Numbered from the stretch's first letter, positions 1 through 6,314 are shown. The stretch: 64,000 nt of DNA from Brienomyrus brachyistius (GCF_023856365.1 NC_064555.1:11993754-12057753); one strand, 5' to 3'. Translations and numbers: made by a program. The notes: a model not told the origin generated them from the sequence alone.

Positions 1-203
1 TATAGCAGTGTAGAGTTGAGGTCCAGATAGAAATTGCCCGACCCCGGTATTAGGAAATCCAAAACATCCTGATCGGTAATGGAATTTAATGGGTTGATTT
101 CTACATAATTGGTCTGATCTATGGATAATTGCGTCATAGGGGCCGCAAATAGATCTAGCTCAGATTTGGTGCATTCTGCTGAGAGGCGGTGAGCTAGAGC
201 CAT
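1..203 (-). CDS. Putative major capsid protein of Polinton/adintovirus-like element, N-terminal part (runs off window)
   Basis: Reading leftward from an ATG at 203-201, the frame stays open for 67 codons to the window edge, so only the N-terminus is visible. The segment begins with an Ala/Leu-rich start, then a Cys-Thr-Lys-Ser-Glu-Leu-Asp-Leu-Phe stretch, and further on Asn-Tyr-Val-Glu-Ile and Tyr-Leu-Asp-Leu-Asn. This pattern is what I recall for the invertebrate F54H12.2-like family, found beside the F54H12.3-like integrases of Polintons and taken as the double-jelly-roll capsid protein; I cannot run a search to confirm. It follows the basic 147-aa gene on the same strand by about 40 bp, a gap filled mainly by a CT microsatellite, which fits a tightly packed late-gene block. 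No TATA box is evident upstream. Confidence 0.55.
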   Translation of the reverse strand, partial: MALAHRLSAECTKSELDLFAAPMTQLSIDQTNYVEINPLNSITDQDVLDFLIPGSGNFYLDLNSTLL

Positions 204-222
204 TCTTGATTACTTGGTGTTT

Positions 223-243
223 TCTCTCTCTCTCTCTCTCTCT
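223..243. repeat. (CT)n microsatellite
   Basis: About ten uninterrupted CT dinucleotides lie between the stop codon of the 147-aa gene and the start of the putative capsid gene. On the minus (coding) strand this is an AG-rich purine tract just upstream of the capsid ATG. Confidence 0.9.
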
Positions 244-686
244 TAAAATATGTCCCCGGGGGGTTTCCTGTTTCTCTTAGCCTGTCGAGACTTGGGAATC
301 CTCACGGCTCTGCCAAGTTTATTTTTTTTTCTCCGATGACCTTGGTGCTGCGGTAGAGGGGCCTGGGCTCTCGTTCTACTCCCCCTCCTCCGAGAGAGGA
401 ACAGCAGACCCGACCCTTCCTGCTTGGGGTCAGCTGTGTTTGTAAAACGGCCGCTGACTACAGAGCTGGCGAGATCCGATCCTATTCCTTTGACCGCCGA
501 TTTCAAATGAGGTTTCGCTATATCGACCCCACGCTTAAGAAAGGGTAAAACAAATCTAAAAGCCCTACTGAGCATGGAGCCCAAGCCACGCCCGTACATC
601 ACTGGGCCCCCCGCAAAACCGGGGAGCCCATGTCCCGCCTGACTGGTGTAATACGAAATAAATCTCTGAGGATTGTGGTACGCCAT
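243..686 (-). CDS. Small basic glycine-rich virion-type protein (pX/pVI-like), 147 aa
   Basis: The ATG is at 686-684 and the stop at 245-243. The N-terminal third is rich in Gly, Tyr and Phe. A hydrophobic/amphipathic segment follows at about residues 34-80 (Gly-Leu-Gly-Ser-Met-Leu, then Leu-Pro-Phe-Leu-Lys and Ala-Lys-Pro-His-Leu-Lys). The C-terminal 50 residues are very Arg/Lys-rich. This layout, with a small Gly-rich start, a membrane-active-looking helix and a basic tail, resembles the adenovirus core/cement-type proteins (pX or pVI) reported for adintoviruses; that link is inference from composition and gene order. It lies 46 bp after the stop of the 262-aa gene. The spacer contains a CCA-rich run and a CACGTG E-box near 707-712. 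The frame is intact. Confidence 0.5.
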   Translation of the reverse strand: MAYHNPQRFISYYTSQAGHGLPGFAGGPVMYGRGLGSMLSRAFRFVLPFLKRGVDIAKPHLKSAVKGIGSDLASSVVSGRFTNTADPKQEGSGLLFLSRRRGSRTRAQAPLPQHQGHRRKKNKLGRAVRIPKSRQAKRNRKPPGDIF

Positions 687-732
687 GCTCCCCCCACCAC
701 CACCACCACGTGCGCTTTCTCTTGTTTTGTTT

Positions 733-1521
733 TTAAACGGGGCGAAAGTGTAGCTTGACGATCGTTTTTCCGTAGGAGAAATTAATCAGAGTATTCTGAT
801 CGTTCTTTATCTCAATATGCAAATTCTGCAGGCTCTGCTTGTTCACCGGTACGTAGTGCAGCTTGTGGAACGGCAAAGTGACTACGTCGCCGAACGCACC
901 GTCTATTTTAACGGTTCTGAGAAGCGGGACTACAAATTCCCCCACGTGCTGCGGTTCCACGATGTTACAGTAGACGTACATATTGTAGAATCCCGCGTGA
1001 ATGTCGGCAGGGTAGGGTGAGGTCGACCCGCTACCTCCTCCTCCTAGGTTATACCAGTGACCCGGCTCAAAGCCCAGCATGTAGGCCAGAGTAGGTTTAA
1101 ATTGGATCTTGTACTTCTGGTTTCCCGTTATATTAACCCTTCGCGTAATCTCGTTGTATGAGAAGGAAACTTCACTACCTAATTTTTTTAACGTAGCGTC
1201 CATCTCTGTCACAATCTGTTTCAGAGATTCATAATAGCCGACTTTAATTTTCCGAGAAAAAAGGAAAGGCCGATCCACTAAAGGATCGGCCTCTCTCTTT
1301 GCCTCCGCCTCCGTATCCCGCAATTCAAAACTATTTTCCGGGTATGTGATATTTCGCCACGTGTAACAATACATGATTTCAGCCAGCGCTACCTCGTAAG
1401 GCCCCCGTAGCTCTATAGGTCGCGATAACATCACAGTGTAATCCGAACTCTTGTTATCGGGGAAGATGGAGAGACAAGAGTTTGACGGCAGCGTGAGGTA
1501 AAAAGAGGGGCGATCCTCCAT
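733..1521 (-). CDS. Putative minor capsid (penton-like) protein of Polinton/adintovirus type, 262 aa
   Basis: The ATG is at 1521-1519 and the stop at 735-733. The N-terminus has the Phe-Tyr-Leu-Thr-Leu-Pro-Ser-Asn-Ser motif, followed by a short spacer to an Asp-Tyr-Thr-Val segment and then Arg-Pro-Ile-Glu-Leu-Arg-Gly with Glu-Val-Ala-Leu-Ala-Glu. I associate this signature with a conserved protein encoded next to integrases in animal Polinton/adintovirus elements and generally regarded as a minor capsid or penton-like jelly-roll protein. A Gly-rich loop sits at about residues 160-168. Length is in the usual range for the family. The start is 27 bp after the integrase stop, with no separate TATA box visible, so it may share a transcript or use a TATA-less late promoter. 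The exact capsid role is inferred. Confidence 0.55.
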   Translation of the reverse strand: MEDRPSFYLTLPSNSCLSIFPDNKSSDYTVMLSRPIELRGPYEVALAEIMYCYTWRNITYPENSFELRDTEAEAKREADPLVDRPFLFSRKIKVGYYESLKQIVTEMDATLKKLGSEVSFSYNEITRRVNITGNQKYKIQFKPTLAYMLGFEPGHWYNLGGGGSGSTSPYPADIHAGFYNMYVYCNIVEPQHVGEFVVPLLRTVKIDGAFGDVVTLPFHKLHYVPVNKQSLQNLHIEIKNDQNTLINFSYGKTIVKLHFRPV

Positions 1522-1547
1522 TTTTCCCCCTCTTTTCTATTAAAAAA

Positions 1548-2636
1548 TTAAACCTGTATCAAGTCCGACCGCGGTATCCACGAATCGAACCTTGAGGGCC
1601 AACCCTGCCAATGTACTAAAATCCATTTTTTCCCCTTTCTGTCGGTCTTTGAGCCTATAACCTTCTCGACCTTGAACGTGCGTCTCGGAGATATTTTGAT
1701 TTTCTGCAGCTCCGCTTCATAGAATGTCCCCTCTAGTATTTCGCCGCGCACGTCCCTCAATTTATACACCGGTGGGGATCTGGGCACACGGTCGCATATG
1801 ACAAAGTACTCATCGGTGAATGTCTGCTCGTACTTTTTGTCAAATATCTGACTGTGCTTGGAGACTCTCACGGTGTCCCCTATGTTAAACTTAAAATGTG
1901 GCCGTGTGCTTTTTTTCTTCAGAGGGCCGTATAGATTATCAAATACTAGATGAGCATTATCGAGCGTGACCTCGGAAGGTTTCATTTTAATAGCGCTGTG
2001 AAATGACTGGTTGTACCCCTTTAATAGATCGTCCAACACGTCCACATATCTCCGAGTGTTTTTAGCGGTAAAGTACCTGTACATCCTTTCTTTTAACGTT
2101 CGATTAAATCTCTCTACGACGGAAGCTTTAAGTTCACTAGCCGTAGTGAAATGGGTGATTTTATGAGTTTTTAAAAGTTTCTGAAAAGTCCCATTTAAAA
2201 ACTCCTTACCGGCATCCGTCTGTAGCTTGAGGGGGACGCCCCCCTCGGTTAAAATAGAATCAAAGGCCTCCTTTACAGCTTCCCCAGTCTTGTTTCTTAT
2301 AGCACGCGCGTAGGCTTTTTTAGAAAAAACATCAATCACCGTAAGGAGGTATTTTAACCCGTCGTTGTATTTGGCCAGCCCTTGCATGTCGCATAAATCG
2401 GCCTGCCACTGATACATGGCTCTCGGTACAAACACTCTGTTCCTAGGGAAATTCTTTTTAACCGGTTTATGTAAAGTATAACTGTCTTGCATAGACAGCC
2501 AGTCTCTGATGTCATCACTACTCACTTTTCCACCCACCCCTCTCTTCAGTCTGGAGAAACCCCCGTATGACCCCGGCTGGCTGGGGTCATAGTACGAACG
2601 GCTCAAGACGCGAGCTGTAGTCTTGGCAACAGACAT
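1548..2636 (-). CDS. DDE integrase with C-terminal chromodomain (Polinton/adintovirus type), 362 aa
   Basis: This is a retroviral-type (rve) integrase that would insert the element's DNA into the host chromosome. The catalytic core runs from about residue 75 to 225. The likely acidic triad is Asp80 (in Trp-Gln-Ala-Asp), Asp141 (in Leu-Gln-Thr-Asp-Ala-Gly-Lys-Glu-Phe) and Glu175 (in Val-Val-Glu-Arg-Phe-Asn-Arg-Thr-Leu-Lys), which is the signature of the F54H12.3-like family. Residues 245-310 form an SH3-like basic linker (Gly-Asp-Thr-Val-Arg-Val). Residues 321-360 are a chromodomain with the Val-Glu-Lys-Val start, Trp338, His-Trp-Gln-Gly-Trp (342-346) and Asp-Ser-Trp (351-353). No N-terminal HHCC zinc finger is evident. 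The start ATG lies 41 bp after a TATAAAA box, and the frame is uninterrupted, so the protein is plausibly active. Confidence 0.88.
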   Translation of the reverse strand: MSVAKTTARVLSRSYYDPSQPGSYGGFSRLKRGVGGKVSSDDIRDWLSMQDSYTLHKPVKKNFPRNRVFVPRAMYQWQADLCDMQGLAKYNDGLKYLLTVIDVFSKKAYARAIRNKTGEAVKEAFDSILTEGGVPLKLQTDAGKEFLNGTFQKLLKTHKITHFTTASELKASVVERFNRTLKERMYRYFTAKNTRRYVDVLDDLLKGYNQSFHSAIKMKPSEVTLDNAHLVFDNLYGPLKKKSTRPHFKFNIGDTVRVSKHSQIFDKKYEQTFTDEYFVICDRVPRSPPVYKLRDVRGEILEGTFYEAELQKIKISPRRTFKVEKVIGSKTDRKGKKWILVHWQGWPSRFDSWIPRSDLIQV

Positions 2637-2676
2637 GCTTCACACACAGTGAGTGGGAGAGAGCGGCGAAGTGCCG

Positions 2677-2683
2677 TTTTATA
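2677..2683 (-). promoter_or_regulatory. TATA box of the integrase gene
   Basis: TATAAAA on the minus strand ends 41 bp before the integrase ATG (2636), leaving room for a very short 5' UTR. A GC-rich segment follows. The other TATA-preceded genes of this cluster show similar spacing. Confidence 0.65.
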
Positions 2684-2796
2684 GCTGTCTGTGGAGGGGG
2701 GGATGTTAACAGACTGAGTGAACATCAGTGAAATTCTGTTTTTTTTTTATGTATTTAACCCATATTGTGTAGAGTTTGTGTATTATTTAATATTGT

Positions 2797-2816
2797 GTAT
2801 TATTATTATTATTATT
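2797..2816. repeat. (ATT)n microsatellite, left of tRNA-Leu
   Basis: A run of ATT triplets directly 3' (minus-strand sense) of the tRNA-Leu gene. A second ATT tract lies on the other side of the gene at about 2966-2990. Confidence 0.8.
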
Positions 2817-2820
2817 TTAC

Positions 2821-2824
2821 AAAA
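2821..2824 (-). terminator. RNA polymerase III T4 terminator of tRNA-Leu
   Basis: Four Ts on the minus strand lie 6-9 nt beyond the tRNA-Leu discriminator base, a normal position for Pol III termination. This contrasts with the tRNA-His copies of the large array, whose first T4 is about 57 nt away. Confidence 0.6.
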
Positions 2825-2829
2825 GAGTT

Positions 2830-2912
2830 TAGCTGGGGTGGGGATCGAACCCACGCGGACATATGTCCATTGGATCTTAAGTCCAACGCCTTAACCACTC
2901 GGCCACCCTGCT
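2830..2912 (-). tRNA. tRNA-Leu (anticodon TAA)
   Basis: Read on the minus strand this is an 83-nt class II tRNA. It has an acceptor stem with six of seven pairs (one A-A mismatch at pair 4:69), the usual Leu D-arm with Gly-Gly (TGGCCGAGTGGTTAAGGC), and an anticodon stem-loop with TAA at plus 2877-2879. A long variable arm around GGACATATGTCC and an intact T-arm with GTGGG/CCCAC and loop TTCGATC follow. It strongly resembles vertebrate tRNA-Leu(TAA). No intron is present. A T4 terminator follows at once. It sits between viral-type genes on the same strand and is bracketed by ATT microsatellites, an unusual location. It may be a host gene at an insertion point or a captured copy. The single acceptor mismatch may or may not matter. 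Confidence 0.9.
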
Positions 2913-2965
2913 CAACATATTTGTCTATTATTTACAAAGACACTGGTATTCAAGTTTTTAATTTT

Positions 2966-2990
2966 TTTATTATTATTATTATTATAATTT
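2966..2990. repeat. (TTA)n microsatellite, right of tRNA-Leu
   Basis: An AT-rich run of TTA/ATT triplets followed by a poly-T tract. With the matching tract at 2797-2816 it brackets the tRNA-Leu gene. Confidence 0.75.
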
Positions 2991-3005
2991 TACATTTTTT
3001 TTTTA

Positions 3006-3360
3006 TTAGTATATAATTAGTGAAAGATATATATATTTAAAAAATGTTAGTATACAATTTGTGAAAGATACATTTAAAAAATGCTGGTATACAATTTGTG
3101 AAAGTTACATTTAAAAAATGCTGGTATACAATTTGTGAAAGATACATTTAAAAAAATGCTGGTATACAATTTGTGAAAGATACATTTAAAAAAATGCTGG
3201 TATACAATTTGTGAAAGTTACATTTTTTAAGATATATTAAAAAAATACTGGTATACAATTAGTGAAAGATATATATTTTAAAAATGCAGGTATACAATTA
3301 GTGAAAGATATACAATTAGTGAAAGATATATATTTGAAAAATGCAGGTATACAATTAGTT
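3006..3360. repeat. AT-rich minisatellite, about 37-bp unit, 8-9 copies
   Basis: Repeated copies of a unit that begins GGTATACAATTTGTGAAAG and continues with an AT-rich tail ending in AATGCT. Copies differ in TTTGTG versus TTAGTG and in the length of the A and TA runs, and a short extra half-copy is present near 3308-3325. The last copy overlaps the stop codon of the 159-aa gene (3355-3357). On the minus strand an AATAAA hexamer lies at 3002-3007, a possible polyadenylation signal for the genes to the right. Confidence 0.85.
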
Positions 3361-3834
3361 ACACCCGTGACAGTTGTTGAGGAAGATTAGCGATGTCACA
3401 TGCATTAAGGTGGATATAGTGGCTTTTTCAACGATACATGTATGCAGAGTAGAAAGCAACTGATTAACATCGATAGGCTGGTTATCATGAAATTTATAGG
3501 CAACTACATCTACTATTAAAGCGTAAAATACAAAAATGTGATTACAGTCAAATTCATTGTCGGGGATACAAGATAGACAGGCACGTATGAGACTTTCGGG
3601 GGGTTGTCTTTCTCCCTCTGCCATCAGCTGAGTAAGTAAATCCATCCCCCGCTGATAATTTTCTCCGACTTGAGCAATCTCAAATAACACTCTATGAAAG
3701 CAGCAACAAGCATGATCATCCCCACAATCGCTTTTCTTGTTTTTATCAATAGCATGCATCAACAGCGGACTAACTTTTTCTAAAAAAACATTTAACATAA
3801 ACCGTCGTAAGAGTCTCCCGATACCGTTCCCCAT
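3355..3834 (-). CDS. Unknown 159-aa helical Cys-rich protein of the viral-type cluster
   Basis: The first ATG in the frame is at 3834-3832; the open frame upstream of it begins only with TTG, so the ATG is the sensible start. That leaves a 23-bp gap after the preceding gene's stop. The protein is predicted mostly helical, begins Met-Gly-Asn-Gly with a basic Arg-Arg-Phe patch, has a Cys-rich loop with Cys-Cys-Cys-Phe-His at about residues 38-42, and a hydrophobic helix near residues 102-118 (Ile-Phe-Val-Phe-Tyr-Ala-Leu-Ile-Val). I do not recognise the family. A viral Bcl-2-like fold is one possibility because of the central hydrophobic helix and size, but no clear BH1 Asn-Trp-Gly-Arg motif is present. 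The last codons lie in a minisatellite. Confidence 0.5.
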   Translation of the reverse strand: MGNGIGRLLRRFMLNVFLEKVSPLLMHAIDKNKKSDCGDDHACCCFHRVLFEIAQVGENYQRGMDLLTQLMAEGERQPPESLIRACLSCIPDNEFDCNHIFVFYALIVDVVAYKFHDNQPIDVNQLLSTLHTCIVEKATISTLMHVTSLIFLNNCHGCN

Positions 3835-3857
3835 CACAAGATGCTTTTGTTTTACTC

Positions 3858-4496
3858 TCAGGCCTCCCAACGAGTCAGAAATTCTTCTTCCAGGAGCTGC
3901 TTAAGGGAGGGGTTCTGTTCAAACAGATCTTGTTCCAGTCGACTGATTTCCAGCATGCCGTCGCGGGCCTCATGCAGATCGTACAGGATAGCTTCCACTG
4001 CCCCCTCCAACCTGCCGACGGCCGCTCCGATGCCCAGGGTCGACAGAACGTGGGTCAAGGCGGGTGTCAGCCGGTCGGTCCAGAGGTCACGCAACACAGA
4101 GTCAAAGTGTATGTAAAAGTAATTTCTACCTGGGGGAAACAAACAAGGGTGTTGTCTCTGACTGGGGTGCCGCACTTCACAACCGTAGCAGTTTCTCTCT
4201 TGATGTTTCCTGATGACTGAGGCTAAAAGGCCCACTATCATAGCCTTAATACAAGTCAGCATCCCACGGCAGAGAGCCGGTCTGGAGAGAAGCGTGCAGA
4301 TCTCAGGCGCCGGAGAGTCCTCTCCAGGATCAGAGGCCGGTGTTGATGGAGGGGACGGGGAGAGCTCCCCGGCGTCAGAGGCTGGTGTTGGTGGGAGTTC
4401 CCCAGGATCAGAGGCCTGTGTTGCAGTTGTAGCCTCATTGTCCCCGCTTTCGTCGTCGGAGAACACACTGTTGCTATAATTTGCTGATGCTGCCAT
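3858..4496 (-). CDS. 212-aa protein with acidic Ser/Pro repeat and Cys/His cluster (virus-type accessory)
   Basis: I place the start at the ATG 4496-4494. The frame is open further up only from a GTG that abuts the TATA box, so that extension cannot be in the mRNA. Residues 10-65 are acidic and carry three related repeats built on Ala-Ser-Asp-Pro/Ala-Gly-Glu. Residues 78-95 are hydrophobic. Residues 103-118 hold Cys103, Cys106, His110 (in His-Pro-Ser-Gln), His116 and Cys118, a compact cluster that could bind zinc. The C-terminal third is helical and ends in a Leu/Glu-rich segment. I recall the Cys-x2-Cys-x3-His-Pro-Ser-Gln pattern in uncharacterised proteins of aquatic animals but cannot assign a function. 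It is followed 23 bp later by the 159-aa gene, likely on one transcript. Confidence 0.65.
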   Translation of the reverse strand: MAASANYSNSVFSDDESGDNEATTATQASDPGELPPTPASDAGELSPSPPSTPASDPGEDSPAPEICTLLSRPALCRGMLTCIKAMIVGLLASVIRKHQERNCYGCEVRHPSQRQHPCLFPPGRNYFYIHFDSVLRDLWTDRLTPALTHVLSTLGIGAAVGRLEGAVEAILYDLHEARDGMLEISRLEQDLFEQNPSLKQLLEEEFLTRWEA

Positions 4497-4538
4497 GATG
4501 TTGTTGATGTTTGTGAAAGGGGTTGTAACGGAGTCCAC

Positions 4539-4546
4539 TTTATATA
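4539..4546 (-). promoter_or_regulatory. TATA box of the 212-aa gene
   Basis: TATATAAA on the minus strand lies 43 bp before the ATG at 4496, almost the same spacing as the integrase gene. It excludes the GTG-initiated longer frame. The region just upstream (4547-4580) is strongly G-rich on the plus strand. Confidence 0.65.
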
Positions 4547-4585
4547 GCGACGGTGGGTGAGGGGGAGAGGGGGTGGGGGTGATCC

Positions 4586-5203
4586 TTACGGCGTAGGTTT
4601 TTTCAACTCTTGCATCTCCTTACGCCCCCGACTCTCCTTAAACATCGCTTGGAAGTAACCGGACTTTTCTTTAATCACCCGCATCCAAATCACAAACGGT
4701 ATCAGCAGCCCAAAACAGTCGCATTTAGGCCGCTGCCATATATTCAGCATTCTCTTGTCCAGCTCCCCGGTCGCGTCCCACTTCATAAAGGTGCTACGTT
4801 GTTTACGAGCATCTCTATAGTACATCTCCATTCTTCCCTTGTCCACCTGAATGTCGGGGTCGGGGGTCTCCTCCATCAACGGAGCAACGATAGTCTTCAA
4901 GTTTCCCCATTCCGTTTCAGAAAAAAACACCTGATAAGGGTCGTCTTTCGTGGGGTCTGGGCCGTCTCCGATGACCTGAAAGACGCGCAGATCCTCCGCA
5001 GCGTTGTCAAAGAGGCAGACCAGTTTATCCCCGTTGGGCAGCTCCCAGGTAGCTCTCGGGTCTTCCGACGGGCGCATCATAGGTACCCGTCTACTTGCCG
5101 TATCAATCATCCTAGGAGCCCCCGGAGGCTGCATAACGGTCTCCTGCTCCTGCTGAGTCTTAGAAGGTGAGGCTGAATCTTTCATTTCGGTAGTGCTGGA
5201 CAT
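4586..5203 (-). CDS. 205-aa protein with PC4-like ssDNA-binding segment
   Basis: The ATG is at 5203-5201. Residues 1-45 are a Ser/Thr/Gln/Pro-rich, probably disordered leader. Residues 50-115 show alternating beta-type segments (Trp-Glu-Leu-Pro-Asn-Gly-Asp, then Leu-Arg-Val-Phe-Gln-Val) ending in Pro-Thr-Lys-Asp and a Glu-Trp-Gly-Asn-Leu-Lys helix. This order resembles the PC4/p15 coactivator fold, in which a Pro-x-Lys-x-Gly turn leads to an x-x-Trp-x-x-Leu-Lys helix. The assignment is by pattern only. The C-terminal 90 residues are basic, with Cys-Asp-Cys and Trp-rich stretches, and do not suggest a family. Such a protein could act in replication or late transcription. It is the most upstream clear gene of the cluster. 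Confidence 0.6.
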   Translation of the reverse strand: MSSTTEMKDSASPSKTQQEQETVMQPPGAPRMIDTASRRVPMMRPSEDPRATWELPNGDKLVCLFDNAAEDLRVFQVIGDGPDPTKDDPYQVFFSETEWGNLKTIVAPLMEETPDPDIQVDKGRMEMYYRDARKQRSTFMKWDATGELDKRMLNIWQRPKCDCFGLLIPFVIWMRVIKEKSGYFQAMFKESRGRKEMQELKKPTP

Positions 5204-5250
5204 GTCTGTATTTTTTTAAGAATTAGTGTTCCCCATACATCGCAAAGCTC

Positions 5251-5258
5251 CATATATT
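5251..5258 (-). promoter_or_regulatory. TATA-like element of the 205-aa gene
   Basis: AATATATG on the minus strand lies about 48 bp before the ATG at 5203. A CCACGCCC box (plus GGGCGTGG, 5270-5277) sits just upstream. Spacing fits the two clearer TATA boxes of the cluster. Confidence 0.4.
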
Positions 5259-5348
5259 CCCCGCTGGTGGGGGCGTGGTACGGGTGATAAGGCCTGGCGC
5301 CTCTACCCTAGGAGGAAAAGGCCCCCCTCCCCGCTCGCCGAGGGTCTC

Positions 5349-5478
5349 ACCAGGTGCAGTCATATCGTTTCTCTGTTAAGCACTGGGAGTCGAGGTGTCC
5401 AACTTGATGTATGGCCCGAGACGTTAGAGACGACCTTCAAAAGTATGGCCCCATACGTTGGTGTAATACGCTTGCGTG
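5349..5478 (+). repeat. Diverged direct duplication, copy 1
   Basis: Starts ACCAGGTGCAGTCATATC and ends GTGTAATACGCTTGCGTG. The right-hand 72 bp, from ATGTATGGCCC, match copy 2 closely; the middle differs in length and sequence. No gene is seen here. The match includes a short inverted pair, GTATGGCCC/CCATAC, around TTAGAGACG. Confidence 0.75.
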
Positions 5479-5506
5479 TCTTTACTAGATTATTTAATTG
5501 TAATTA

Positions 5507-5660
5507 ACCAGGTGCACTCATATCTGTACTTGTGCGAGGTCATATACGGGGAACAAAGCTTCAAACTGATTTTACTGGGGGTGCATGTATGGCCCAAGTC
5601 GTTAGAGACGGCCTTCAAAAGTGTGGCACCATACGCTGATGTAATACAAACGCCTGCGTG
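5507..5660 (+). repeat. Diverged direct duplication, copy 2
   Basis: Starts ACCAGGTGCACTCATATC and ends CGCCTGCGTG, with ATGTATGGCCC at 5585 matching copy 1. About 24 bp longer than copy 1. Both ends are better conserved than the middle, which suggests two conserved blocks and a variable spacer. Confidence 0.75.
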
Positions 5661-5704
5661 AGGAAGAAACACACATACATTGTCAAAACTACCGCCAAGC
5701 GTTT

Positions 5705-6139
5705 TTATTGGACGACAGACCCTCCACCTCCTCCTCCTCTCATTCTTCGCTCCAACTTTATCATTTTCTCCCAGAGTCTCAGTCTCTCAGAGTTTGTCAC
5801 AGACTCGCGCAGCGGCACGGCTCTCAGCTCTCCGGCATCAGACTCGCGCCGCGGCACGGCTCTCAGCTCTCCGGCATCAGACTCGCGCCGCGGCACGGCT
5901 CTCAGCTCTCCGGCATCGCTCTCTCCGAGGATTATCCGAGCCCGCGGGGACCTTAGCGCAGTACCGCACCAGACACAGGGTTCTAAGGCCTTTGCTGATT
6001 CTCCAAAGCCCGGGACCTTACCGCGGTACCGTAACACCAGACACGCCGTACGCTCACGCTCCATCAGGTAACCCACCCCCGCTCGGCCCCGGCTGTGCCC
6101 GACAAAATAATAACTTATTAAAATAACACACACACTCAT
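5705..6139 (-). CDS. Possible 144-aa repeat-containing ORF (weak)
   Basis: An open frame runs from an ATG at 6139-6137 to a stop at 5705. It begins with a short hydrophobic stretch (Cys-Val-Ile-Leu-Ile-Ser-Tyr-Tyr) that could be a weak signal peptide. It then contains three in-frame 13-residue repeats with the core Ser-Asp-Ala-Gly-Glu-Leu and ends in a basic Leu/Arg helix followed by a poly-Gly run. The repeat length (39 bp) keeps frame, and the core recalls the Ala-Ser-Asp-Ala-Gly-Glu-Leu repeats of the 212-aa protein. Against it: plus-strand frames are also open in this GC-rich stretch, there is no recognisable domain, and no TATA box is clear. I would treat it as unproven. Confidence 0.22.
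   Translation of the reverse strand: MSVCVILISYYFVGHSRGRAGVGYLMERERTACLVLRYRGKVPGFGESAKALEPCVWCGTALRSPRARIILGESDAGELRAVPRRESDAGELRAVPRRESDAGELRAVPLRESVTNSERLRLWEKMIKLERRMRGGGGGGSVVQ
5802..5918. repeat. 39-bp tandem repeat, 3 copies
   Basis: Three head-to-tail copies at 5802-5840, 5841-5879 and 5880-5918, each beginning GACTCGCGC and ending CTCTCCGGCATC. Copies 2 and 3 are identical except for the last base; copy 1 has AGCGG where the others have CGCGG. The AGCTCTCCGGCATCAGA core resembles the coding repeats of the 212-aa gene near 4363-4379. Confidence 0.9.
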
Positions 6140-6305
6140 AAGCACTCTCCTCAATATAACACTCTCCTCAATATAATTTTAAAATAAAATTATAATTAAA
6201 TAAATCATTTAAAATACTTTATAATAATAATAAATAATAAATAATTTAATTAATAAATAATAATAAATAATAATAAAAAAATAATAAATAAATAATAAAT
6301 AAATC
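6112..6305. repeat. AT-rich low-complexity tract
   Basis: About 190 bp of almost pure A/T made of AATA, TAAA and ATAAT words, preceded by two copies of a short ACTCTCCTCAATATAA repeat (6143-6174). No gene is seen. It separates the viral-type region and its repeats from the promoter-like patch at the array edge. Confidence 0.85.
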
Positions 6306-6314
6306 CAACTCCCG

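Noticed and set aside
3355..3870. Longer 171-codon form of the 159-aa gene starting at TTG 3870
   Set aside because: TTG starts are not expected in animal genes; the ATG at 3834 also removes an overlap with the upstream gene.
3858..4538. Longer 226-codon form of the 212-aa gene starting at GTG 4538
   Set aside because: That start touches the TATA box, so it would lie upstream of the transcript start; the ATG at 4496 is well placed.
4610..5170. Plus-strand 186-codon frame opposite the 205-aa gene
   Set aside because: Shadow of the minus-strand gene, with no domain and no promoter.
5226..5507. Plus-strand frames in the 5.2-5.7 kb spacer
   Set aside because: Low-complexity translations that run through the duplicated block and are not conserved between its two copies.
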